A program made the position numbers and the translations under genes. Positions 57,570-64,000 of a stretch of 64,000 nt of DNA are shown here, piece after piece; positions within the stretch are counted from its first letter, which is position 1, and every line of letters begins with the position of its first letter. This DNA comes from Methylorubrum zatmanii (lineage in GTDB: Bacteria; Pseudomonadota; Alphaproteobacteria; Rhizobiales; Beijerinckiaceae). Below the pieces are notes generated by a model. It was not told where the DNA came from and did no database searches. It saw only the letters and a list, made by a program, of their open reading frames with translations. Location: assembly GCF_014845115.1 (NCBI RefSeq), contig NZ_NKUI01000019.1:18430-82429 (forward strand). Reading direction: 5' to 3'.

Positions 57570-57863
57570 TCAGCCGAAGGCGAGGATCAGAAGCAGGGCC
57601 GCGAACACGAAAGCCTGAGCCTTCCAGCCGATGGCGGGCACGAACGCGCCCACCGCCGCCGCCGCCCAGGAGACGAGCACGCCGACAATGGCGGTGATCC
57701 AGGCCTCGCGCAGTCCGCCGATGGCCAGAGCCACCACCCAGCACAGAACCGTGACGGTGCCGATCTCGACGAAGCGGACGAAGCCCCGGTAGGTCTGCTC
57801 GTGGGTCTTCTCGTCCATCGCCGGGCTGTAATTCAGGCCGGTGAGGGTCTTCGTGTCCGCCAT
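57570..57863 (-). CDS. aa3-type cytochrome oxidase subunit IV-like membrane protein
   Basis: A 97-aa protein from ATG 57863 (MADTKTLTGLNYSPAMDEKTHEQTY). The short soluble start with DEKTHEQTYRGFVRF and the following hydrophobic helices (FVEIGTVTVLCWVVALAIGG, AWITAIVGVLVSWAAAAV, and AQAFVFAALLLILAF) match the bacterial aa3-type subunit IV family. Genes of this family commonly precede pntAA in Hyphomicrobiales, away from other oxidase genes. Weak ribosome site. Whether it works with the oxidase or with transhydrogenase is open. Confidence 0.82.
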   Translation of the reverse strand: MADTKTLTGLNYSPAMDEKTHEQTYRGFVRFVEIGTVTVLCWVVALAIGGLREAWITAIVGVLVSWAAAAVGAFVPAIGWKAQAFVFAALLLILAFG

Positions 57864-57977
57864 AGCGCGCGCCCGTTCCCTAGTGTCGTTTTGATTGTCA
57901 CGCGCGGATTTAGCGCAAGGTCTGCCCGCTCGCAATCAGCTTGACGGTTGGGACGATACGTCGTGAGCCGGCTTTTG

Positions 57978-59348
57978 TCATTCCGGCAGGGGAAGACCGA
58001 CCGCGGACAGCGCGGCTCCCTGACGCTCGGTCAGGGTTTCGAGGGAGAAGCGCTCGATCTCCGCCTCGAACAGACGATGGTAATTCAGCTCAGAGCGCAG
58101 GTGCAGGAAGACGGCGCCGAGGCCCACCGCCGCCCGGTCCATGAACACGAATTCCTGGGGGACCGTGACCGGCCCCCGTTCCTTGAGGGCCTGATGCACC
58201 GAGAAGGCCTCGCGCCGGCCATAGGCGCCGGGATCGATTCCATCGGCGACGGTGCGGGTGCGATCCTCCAGCAGCGGGCCGTAGATGAAGCGCGCCCAGA
58301 TATTGAGGATATCGATCGTCTCGCGATCAAGTTTCTTGAATCCCCACACCTCGTAGGCGTGGACAACGCGGTCACGGTCGTCCTCCAGCAGGCCACGATA
58401 GAGATCGACCACGCCGCCGACGAAGCGCGGATGGAAGATGCGCACGCAGCCGTAATCGAGGAGGTTGATGCCCTGCGCCTCACCGCCTTCCGAGAACACC
58501 GTGTAATTGCCCAGATGCGGGTCTCCGTGGATCACCGCGGCGCGGCTGAAGGGATGCCACCATGCCCGGAACATCGCCTGCGCGATCCGGTTGCGAACCT
58601 CGATCGGGCTGTCAGCGAAGTTCAGGATCTTCTCGCCGTCGAGCCAGCCGAGGGTCAGCAGGCGCCGCGTCGAGAGATCGGGATAGACCGTCGGCACGCG
58701 CACCGAGTCGATGTCCTTCAACACGTCGCCGTAGAGCGAGGCGTGCTTGGCCTCGCGGCCGTAATCGAGTTCCTCGCGCACCCGCGCGCCGATCTCCTTG
58801 GCGATCTCCGAGGTATCGAGCCAGGAATTCATCCGGCGATGGAATGCGAAGGCGACCTGAAGCTGCTTGAGGTCCGCCTCCACCGCCGACTGCATGTCGG
58901 GATACTGGAGCTTGCAGGCGAGCGGCGTTCCGTCGAGCGATTCGGCGCGGTGAACCTGCCCCAGGGACGCAGCGGCGGCCGGCTTGAGATCGAAGCTGCG
59001 GAATTTGTTCTGCCAGTCGGCTCCGAGTTCGGCCATCATCCGCCGCTTGACGAAGGCCGCCCCCATCGGCGGCGCATCGGCCTGCAGCTTCTGCAGCTCG
59101 GCGGCGTATTCGGGCGGCAGCAGGTCCGGCACGGTGGCGAGCAGCTGCGCCACCTTCATGATCGGCCCCTTCAGGCCCCCTAGCGCCTGGGCCAGGGCGG
59201 CGGCGTTCGAGGGGGCCGCCCCGTCCTTGCCGCCGAAGAGGCGCGCCGCCGCCATCCGGGCGGCTACCCCTCCGACATTGGCGCCGACGCTGGCATAGCG
59301 GCTCGCGCGGGCAGTGAAGCGGTTGGCTTCGCGATCGGTCTCGGCCAT
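57978..59348 (-). CDS. ABC1/UbiB-family atypical kinase
   Basis: A 456-aa protein kinase-like protein of the AarF/UbiB/ABC1 family, linked to ubiquinone biosynthesis or lipid homeostasis. It has the family KxGQ-like N-terminal segment (GPIMKVAQLLATVPDLLPPEY), the KR/ALA-type nucleotide loop PAAAASLGQVHRAE, the kinase lysine in LACKLQYPDM, the catalytic loop VIHGDPHLGNYTV and the metal-binding LLDYGCVRIF. No C-terminal membrane pair is evident, unlike E. coli UbiB. The gene is monocistronic on the minus strand. Confidence 0.9.
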   Translation of the reverse strand: MAETDREANRFTARASRYASVGANVGGVAARMAAARLFGGKDGAAPSNAAALAQALGGLKGPIMKVAQLLATVPDLLPPEYAAELQKLQADAPPMGAAFVKRRMMAELGADWQNKFRSFDLKPAAAASLGQVHRAESLDGTPLACKLQYPDMQSAVEADLKQLQVAFAFHRRMNSWLDTSEIAKEIGARVREELDYGREAKHASLYGDVLKDIDSVRVPTVYPDLSTRRLLTLGWLDGEKILNFADSPIEVRNRIAQAMFRAWWHPFSRAAVIHGDPHLGNYTVFSEGGEAQGINLLDYGCVRIFHPRFVGGVVDLYRGLLEDDRDRVVHAYEVWGFKKLDRETIDILNIWARFIYGPLLEDRTRTVADGIDPGAYGRREAFSVHQALKERGPVTVPQEFVFMDRAAVGLGAVFLHLRSELNYHRLFEAEIERFSLETLTERQGAALSAVGLPLPE

Positions 59349-59437
59349 GGCCTCGGGTCAACTCTTCCGTGGACTCGGCCGGAGATAGGCGGCAACACCC
59401 CCGACGCCCAGGGCGCTGGGACGGCGCGCCGCGGTTC

Positions 59438-59663
59438 TCACGCCTTCGGCCAGTTGTCACGGGGCCAGAGAGGCAGACCCGATTCACGGATCTCGCCGGC
59501 GGCGAGACCGAGAACGATCGCTCTCGTTTCAGGCTGGATCGGATGCGCAAGGACAGATTCGAGCGCCTGTCTTCTCTCAGGCCTGGAGGTCTCCGAAGCA
59601 GGCAAGTTGCTTCTCGTGAGCGGTTCTGACCCCGTCCGTCGTCAGCCAAAGAGGCTCGTTCAT
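59438..59663 (-). pseudogene. broken Doc/Fic-type toxin gene
   Basis: Starts at ATG 59663, overlapping the antitoxin stop by 4 bases. The first frame reads MNEPLWLTTDGVRTAHEKQL then ACFGDLQA and a stop. Compensating the frame gives PPGLREDR, a second shift gives LESVLAHPIQPETRA, then AIVLGLAAGEIRESGLPLWP and RDNWPKA before a stop at 59438. These pieces follow the order of Doc toxins (xEPLWL...VRxAHEKQLxxFGGPPGLR...LESxLAxP... and the C-terminal LAAGE...W). The central part including the HxFxDGNKR catalytic motif is missing. At 226 bases against about 390 for a normal gene it is dead. Confidence 0.8.
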
Positions 59664-59883
59664 TTTGCGAGCGTTCGCAGAGTATCCAGGTACTCATCCA
59701 TGATCTCGTCCACGACCGACTTCGCTCGGTCGAACTCCGGATCGTAAGGACTTATTCGGACACCCCCATCCGGCCATTCGGAAACATGCAGCCACGGCTC
59801 TGCTGAAGATCGAGGCGCAACGAAAGGTCCTTCGGAAGAATGACGCCCGTCGAATTGTCGATCTTCTTGACTTCACGCTTCAT
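59660..59883 (-). pseudogene. AbrB/MazE-type antitoxin gene with a one-base deletion
   Basis: From ATG 59883 the frame reads MKREVKKIDNSTGVILPKDL then SLRLDLQQ, a swapped-hairpin AbrB-type start, then continues in the wrong frame to a stop. Shifting frame gives AEPWLHVSEWPDGGVRISPY, DPEFDRAKSVVDEIMDEYLD and TLRTLAK, then TGA at 59660-59662. Restoring one G in CAGCAGAG (CAGGCAGAG) joins the two into a normal 74-aa antitoxin. Length 224 bases equals 75 codons minus one. The pair with the broken Doc gene looks like an inactivated toxin-antitoxin module. Confidence 0.85.
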
Positions 59884-59887
59884 GGCA

Positions 59888-59924
59888 CCGCTCCGCGTTG
59901 TACAAAAAGGACAACGCGGAGCGG
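59888..59924. promoter_or_regulatory. perfect 14-bp inverted repeat at the toxin-antitoxin promoter
   Basis: CCGCTCCGCGTTGT / ACAACGCGGAGCGG with a 9-base loop (ACAAAAAGG), between the oligoendopeptidase stop (59934) and the antitoxin start (59883). It contains the antitoxin Shine-Dalgarno (GGAG). It could be the operator of the module or the terminator of the peptidase gene. Confidence 0.65.
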
Positions 59925-59933
59925 GGATAGCCG

Positions 59934-61808
59934 TTACTCCTCCATCGCCTCCAGCTCGGCGATCATGTCCTCGATCATGCCGAGGCCGATCTGCCAGAAG
60001 CCGGGGTCGCTGGCGTCGAGGCCGAAGGGCTTGAGCAATTCGCCGTAGGGCTTCGAGCCACCGGCCGAGAGCAGAGCGAAATAGCGCTCGACGAAACCGG
60101 GCTCGGCCCGGGCATAGACGCCGTAGAGCGAGTTCACGAGGCAATCGCCGAAGGCGTAGGCGTAAACGTAGAAGGGTGAGTGGATGAAGTGGGGAATGTA
60201 GGCCCAGAACGGCTCGTAGCCCTTGTCAAGGGCGATGGCCGGGCCGAGGCTCTCCGACTGCACTGACATCCAGAGTTCGTTGATCTGCTCGGCCGTCAGT
60301 TCCCCCTTGGCCCGGGCGAGATGGACCTTCCGCTCGAACGAGTAGAAGGCGATCTGGCGCACGACCGTGTTGATCATGTCCTCGACCTTGGCCGCCAGCA
60401 TCGCCCGGCGCTGGACCGGATCGGTGGTCCCTGCCAGCAGCCGGCGGAAGGTCAGCATCTCGCCGAATACGCTGGCGGTCTCGGCAAGGGTGAGCGGAGT
60501 CGGCGCCATCAGCGCGCCGTTCCCGGCAGCGAGCACCTGATGCACACCGTGGCCCAGCTCATGGGCCAGGGTCATCACGTCCCGCGGCTTGCCCTGGTAG
60601 TTCACCAGCACATAGGGGTGGGCCGAGGGCACGGTCGGGTGCGCGAAGGCGCCGGGGGCTTTGCCGGGCCGGGTCGGCGCGTCGATCCAGTTGCCGTCGA
60701 AGAACTTTTTGGCGATGCCGGCCATGTCGGGCGAGAACGACGCGTAGGCGTCGAGCACGGTGTCGCGGGCCTGCGTCCAGGGGATCGTGCGCTGCTCGAC
60801 CTTCGGCAGGGGCGCGTTGCGGTCCCAGTAGGGCAGCGTCTCGACGCCGAACCACTTCGCCTTCAGCCGGTAATAGCGGTGCGACAGGCGCGGATAGGCC
60901 TCGCGCACGGCATCGACCAGAGCGGCCACCACCTCCGGCTCGACCCGGTTCGAGAGGTGGCGGGCATCCGCCACGTCCTTGAAACCGCGCCAGCGGTCGG
61001 AGATCTCCTTGTCCTTGGCCAGGGTGTTGGTGATGAGCGTGAAGATGCGCAAATTCGCCCGCAGGGTCTCGCCCAGCGCCAGCGCCGCCTCCTGGCGCAC
61101 CGCCCCGTCCGGATCCTGAAGCTTGTTGAGGGTCGGCTCCAGAGTCAGGCGCTCGCCCTGGACGGTGAAGCGGAGCGAGGCGATGGTCTCGTTGAACAGC
61201 CGGTCCCAGGCGGCGCTCGACGTCACCGACTTGTCGAGGAACAGCTTCTCCGTGCGATCGTCGAGCTGGTAGGGCTTCTCGCGGCGCAGATCCTCGATCC
61301 AGGGCCGGTAGCGGGCGAGCGGCCCGTCGCTCATCGCCCGGTCGAGCAGGGCATCCTCGACGCGGTTCAGCTCGAGGCCGAAGAACAGAAGGTCGCCCGA
61401 GGCCGTGGTCAGCCGCTCGCGGGTGTCGCCGTAGAATTTGGCGCGCGTCTCGTCCGTGGTGTCGCCGGAATAGACGAGGCCGGCATAGGACATCAGCCGG
61501 CCCATCAGATCCTCGATCCGCTCGAAGGCCTCCACCGCCTCGCCGAGGGCGACCGAGGCGTCCGGCCCGGCGGCGATCTCGGCGATGCGCCCGGCATAGC
61601 GCCCGGCGAAAGCCCGGCTCTCGGTCTCGGCCCTGGCGAGGTCGTCGCGGAAGGCCGCCGAATCCATGCCGGGATAGAGGTCGGTGAGATCCCACTCGGG
61701 CAGTACGCCGAGATCGGCCGCCTGAACCGCGTTGCGCACGGCGGCAAGCTCATCGGCGCCCCTCGCGACGTCCGCGGAGAGGGCGGGAAAAACGGCTCGG
61801 CTCGACAT
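59934..61808 (-). CDS. oligoendopeptidase F (M3 family)
   Basis: Zinc endopeptidase cutting short peptides in the cytoplasm, 624 aa from ATG 61808 (SSRAVFPALSADVARG). The frame extends 17 codons further up without support. Motifs: early WDLTDLYPGMDSAAF, the zinc site MTLAHELGHGVHQVL (HExxH near residue 413), and downstream ETASVFGEMLTFRRLL giving the third ligand, plus HSPFYVYAYAFGDCLVNSLY. Family M3B, PepF type. No signal peptide. Confidence 0.94.
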   Translation of the reverse strand: MSSRAVFPALSADVARGADELAAVRNAVQAADLGVLPEWDLTDLYPGMDSAAFRDDLARAETESRAFAGRYAGRIAEIAAGPDASVALGEAVEAFERIEDLMGRLMSYAGLVYSGDTTDETRAKFYGDTRERLTTASGDLLFFGLELNRVEDALLDRAMSDGPLARYRPWIEDLRREKPYQLDDRTEKLFLDKSVTSSAAWDRLFNETIASLRFTVQGERLTLEPTLNKLQDPDGAVRQEAALALGETLRANLRIFTLITNTLAKDKEISDRWRGFKDVADARHLSNRVEPEVVAALVDAVREAYPRLSHRYYRLKAKWFGVETLPYWDRNAPLPKVEQRTIPWTQARDTVLDAYASFSPDMAGIAKKFFDGNWIDAPTRPGKAPGAFAHPTVPSAHPYVLVNYQGKPRDVMTLAHELGHGVHQVLAAGNGALMAPTPLTLAETASVFGEMLTFRRLLAGTTDPVQRRAMLAAKVEDMINTVVRQIAFYSFERKVHLARAKGELTAEQINELWMSVQSESLGPAIALDKGYEPFWAYIPHFIHSPFYVYAYAFGDCLVNSLYGVYARAEPGFVERYFALLSAGGSKPYGELLKPFGLDASDPGFWQIGLGMIEDMIAELEAMEE

Positions 61809-62127
61809 GATGTGCGGTGTCCTCGACGCTTCGGGCCGCGGGTTCGGTGGTGAGGGCAACCCGCGCGGCCACGGTCAGATATCGAGCGTCCGGCCTCACG
61901 ATCAACCGAGCGTCACAATCCCGTGTGCCGAAATCCGCGTACGGAACGGGCACAATGTCGTTTGAAAGGCGGTGTCGGCGAAATCTCGCCGCGTCGTTAA
62001 GCAGCGCTTTACGCTCTTGGGCGACCCTGTGCTTCGAAACGAAACAGCCGCCGCCATGCGCCTCCCCTGCCACCGCCAGGGGCGCCATCGGCTTGCGGCC
62101 GAGCCGAACGAAAGCGAGGCGCCCCGC
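61809..62127. other. 319-base divergent promoter region
   Basis: Between the divergent oligoendopeptidase and response-regulator genes. Several frames run through it but none has a ribosome site or recognisable product. The AT-rich point around 61990-62010 (CGTTAAGCAGCGCTTTACG) is a plausible promoter. Confidence 0.4.
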
Positions 62128-63618
62128 ATGTCGATCACCGTTCTCATCATCGACGACGATCCCGTGCAGCGCCGGCTCGCCGAAGCGATGGTGCGCCGCC
62201 TCGGCTTCGAGGCGAAGATCGCGGAGAACGGTCAGGACGGGCTCACCCTCCTGCGCTCGGGCGAAGCCATCAACGTGGTGCTGCTCGATCTCGTGATGCC
62301 CGGCGGCATGGACGGGCTCGCGGTGCTGGCGGAGATGCGCAAGGGCGGCATCGACACGCCGGTCATCGTCCAGACCTCGAACGGCTCGATCGACGCGGTG
62401 GTGAACGCCATGCGCGCCGGCGCGGTGGATTTCGTGGTCAAGCCGGCCGGCGCCGAGCGCCTGCAGGTCTCGATCAAGAACGCCCTGCGGGTCGATCAGC
62501 TGGAGGAGGAGGTGCGCCGCATGCGCCGCCGCGCCTCCGGCGCCCTCGGCTTCAAGGATCTCGCCTCGAAGAGCCCGGACATGGACCGGGTTATCCGTCT
62601 CGCCGAGCGGTCGGCGAAATCGAACATCCCCGTGCTGATCGAGGGTGAGTCCGGCGTCGGCAAGGAGGTTCTGGCCCGGGCCATCCAGGGCTCCGGCGAC
62701 CGGCGCGGCAAGCCGTTCGTCACCGTGAATTGCGGGGCGATCCCCGACAACCTCGTCGAATCCACCCTGTTCGGCCACGAGAAGGGGGCGTTCACCGGCG
62801 CCACCGAGCGGCATGTCGGCAAGTTCGTCGAGGCCTCCGGCGGAACCCTCTTCCTCGACGAGATCGGCGAACTGCCCCTCGACGCCCAGGTGAAGCTCCT
62901 GCGGGCATTGCAGGAGGGCGAGGTCGATCCGGTGGGCGGCAAGCGCTCCGTCCGCGTCGATATCCGCCTGATCTCGGCAACCAACCGCTCGCTGCTCGAC
63001 CTCGTGAAACAGGGGAAGTTCCGCGAGGATCTCTATTACCGCCTCAACGTCTTCCCGATGACCCTGCCGCCCCTGCGGGCGCGCCGCGAGGACATCCCGG
63101 ATCTGGTGCGCTCGTTCTGCGCCCGCTTCGCGGCGGAGGAAGGCAAGCGTCTGCGCGGCATCACCGCCGAGGCGATGGCGCTGCTCTCACGCTATCCCTG
63201 GCCCGGCAATGTCCGCCAGCTGGAGAACGCGCTGTTCCGCGCCGTGGTGCTCGCCGACGGCGACGAGCTGACGGTGGCGGAATTCCCGCAGATCGCCGCG
63301 CAGGTCGAGGGTTTCGACGTGCGCATCCCGCCTCTGCCGGCGCAGGCGGCCCTGCCGGCGGGCGGCCTGGAACCGGTGCGGGAGATCGTCCGCGTCGAGG
63401 TGCGCGATCCGCATGCCATGTCCCTCGTCGTCGAGGACACGGGTGACATGAAGACGATGGAGGCCATCGAGGCGGAGGTGATCCGTTTCGCCCTGCAATT
63501 CTACCGCGGCCGGATGTCCGAGGTGTCCCGCCGCCTCGGAATCGGCCGATCCACTCTCTATCGCAAGCTCAAGGAACTCGGCCTCGACGAGGGAGAGCGC
63601 TCCGAGGACGCGGCCTGA
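62128..63618 (+). CDS. sigma-54-dependent response regulator
   Basis: A 496-aa NtrC-type regulator from ATG 62128, with GAGG 9 bases upstream. Receiver domain residues 1-120 with acidic pocket DDD and Asp53 (VVLLDLVMPGG), AAA+ domain about 140-370 with GESGVGKE, GAFTGA near residue 221, LFLDEIGELPLDAQ and RFREDLYYRLNVFPM-like KFREDLYYRLN, and a Fis-type helix-turn-helix at the end (GRMSEVSRRLGIGRSTLYRK). A linker of about 70 residues precedes the latter. Longer in-frame start 61972 is rejected. No kinase gene adjoins, so partner and targets are unknown. Confidence 0.94.
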   Translation: MSITVLIIDDDPVQRRLAEAMVRRLGFEAKIAENGQDGLTLLRSGEAINVVLLDLVMPGGMDGLAVLAEMRKGGIDTPVIVQTSNGSIDAVVNAMRAGAVDFVVKPAGAERLQVSIKNALRVDQLEEEVRRMRRRASGALGFKDLASKSPDMDRVIRLAERSAKSNIPVLIEGESGVGKEVLARAIQGSGDRRGKPFVTVNCGAIPDNLVESTLFGHEKGAFTGATERHVGKFVEASGGTLFLDEIGELPLDAQVKLLRALQEGEVDPVGGKRSVRVDIRLISATNRSLLDLVKQGKFREDLYYRLNVFPMTLPPLRARREDIPDLVRSFCARFAAEEGKRLRGITAEAMALLSRYPWPGNVRQLENALFRAVVLADGDELTVAEFPQIAAQVEGFDVRIPPLPAQAALPAGGLEPVREIVRVEVRDPHAMSLVVEDTGDMKTMEAIEAEVIRFALQFYRGRMSEVSRRLGIGRSTLYRKLKELGLDEGERSEDAA

Positions 63619-63768
63619 GCCGGGAACGGCGGACCGGTCGCGGCCGTTCGCCTTGACGGTTCACCTTGGCCATTTGCCGCGGTCGTGTGGTTGCGCACGG
63701 TCGTGCTTGCGTCGATGATCTTTAAGCAAGGGTGCGGCATGCTCGGCCGTATCGAGGGAGTTGCCGCC

Positions 63769-64000
63769 ATGCGCGCTGAATCGGGAGCCGGAGGAGGCAT
63801 CGTGCGGACCCTGTCCGTCGCGCTGGCGGCTCTTCTCGCCTTCAGCCCAGCGTCGTCCCTCCGGGCCGAGGAAGCTGCCGGACCGGTGATCCGCAAGGCC
63901 GCGGTCGACGCGACCGAACCGCCGGCGACCTCCCCGGACACCAAGGCGGAGACGGCTGCCGCCACCCCGGAAGCCACCCCCGAGACACCGGCCTCCGCTC
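63769..64000 (+). CDS. exported protein, cut by the window edge
   Basis: An open frame from ATG 63769, behind GAGGGAG at 8 bases, running to the end of the window (77 codons seen). Polar start MRAESGAGGGIVRTL, a signal peptide (SVALAALLAFSPASSLRA), then a Pro/Ala/Thr/Glu-rich low-complexity linker (ATPEATPETPAS at the edge). The folded domain lies beyond the window, so no function can be assigned. Linkers like this often precede envelope enzyme domains. Confidence 0.65.
   Translation, partial: MRAESGAGGGIVRTLSVALAALLAFSPASSLRAEEAAGPVIRKAAVDATEPPATSPDTKAETAAATPEATPETPASA

Noticed and set aside
59752..60144. 130-residue minus-strand frame covering the antitoxin start
   Set aside because: Only its last 43 residues match an antitoxin; the front part is antisense-frame noise from the peptidase gene, and the frame is broken against the family.

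Overview
The window is high-GC DNA (roughly two thirds G+C by eye) from an alphaproteobacterium of the Hyphomicrobiales, most likely Methylobacteriaceae (Methylobacterium/Methylorubrum). Evidence: the ntrY-ntrX-hfq-hflX block; a pdhA-pdhB-pdhC cluster whose E1-beta subunit carries its own lipoyl domain, downstream of eno and a DivIC/FtsB-like gene; a three-subunit pnt transhydrogenase next to an aa3-type subunit IV-like gene; and a tRNA-His with A73, the alphaproteobacterial form. No plasmid, prophage or CRISPR array is visible. Most of the window is chromosomal core, with accessory patches.

Layout. 1-5.8 kb: nitrogen two-component pair NtrY/NtrX (NtrY cut by the window edge), Hfq and HflX. 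5.8-10.5 kb: a SulP anion transporter, a small exported protein, an APS kinase, then an AT-rich gene-poor stretch ending in a broken ABC-transporter tail. 10.5-12.9 kb: COQ10-like protein, lipoyl synthase and a SleB-type lipoprotein hydrolase. 13-17.9 kb: accessory envelope genes (PQQ-type sugar dehydrogenase, L,D-transpeptidase, DUF1275 membrane protein and several small proteins, one only 50 aa). 18-26.5 kb: lpdA, an exported unknown, pdhC, DUF5076, pdhB, pdhA, DivIC-like, eno, all on the minus strand. 26.7-31 kb: queF, a Gly/Tyr-rich exported protein, kdsA, a ClC-type channel. 31-43.7 kb: tRNA-His, a Hint-domain protein, YciF-like protein and manganese catalase, a GGDEF-EAL protein, a cupredoxin plus MauG-like di-heme peroxidase, an OprB porin, and a sigma-54 activator divergent from cyanase. 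43.7-51.8 kb: tamB, tamA, an HWE histidine kinase and a Crp/Fnr regulator. 52-64 kb: tRNA-Tyr, recJ, pntB-pntA2-pntA1, a CoxIV-like protein, a UbiB-family kinase, a decayed AbrB-Doc toxin-antitoxin pair, oligoendopeptidase F, a sigma-54 response regulator and the start of an exported protein.

How genes work together. eno, pdhABC and lpdA form the phosphoenolpyruvate-to-acetyl-CoA route, and lipA supplies lipoate to the two lipoyl-bearing subunits. TamA/TamB, KdsA, DivIC, the transpeptidase and SleB serve the envelope. Manganese catalase and the YciF-like protein look like a stress pair. The most informative regulatory locus is the cyanase one: an enhancer-binding protein with GAFTGA, three copies of a 12-bp dyad at its 5' end, a near-perfect -24/-12 promoter and cynS. 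The most informative decay is at 59.4-59.9 kb, where an antitoxin lacks one base and its Doc partner has lost its catalytic centre.
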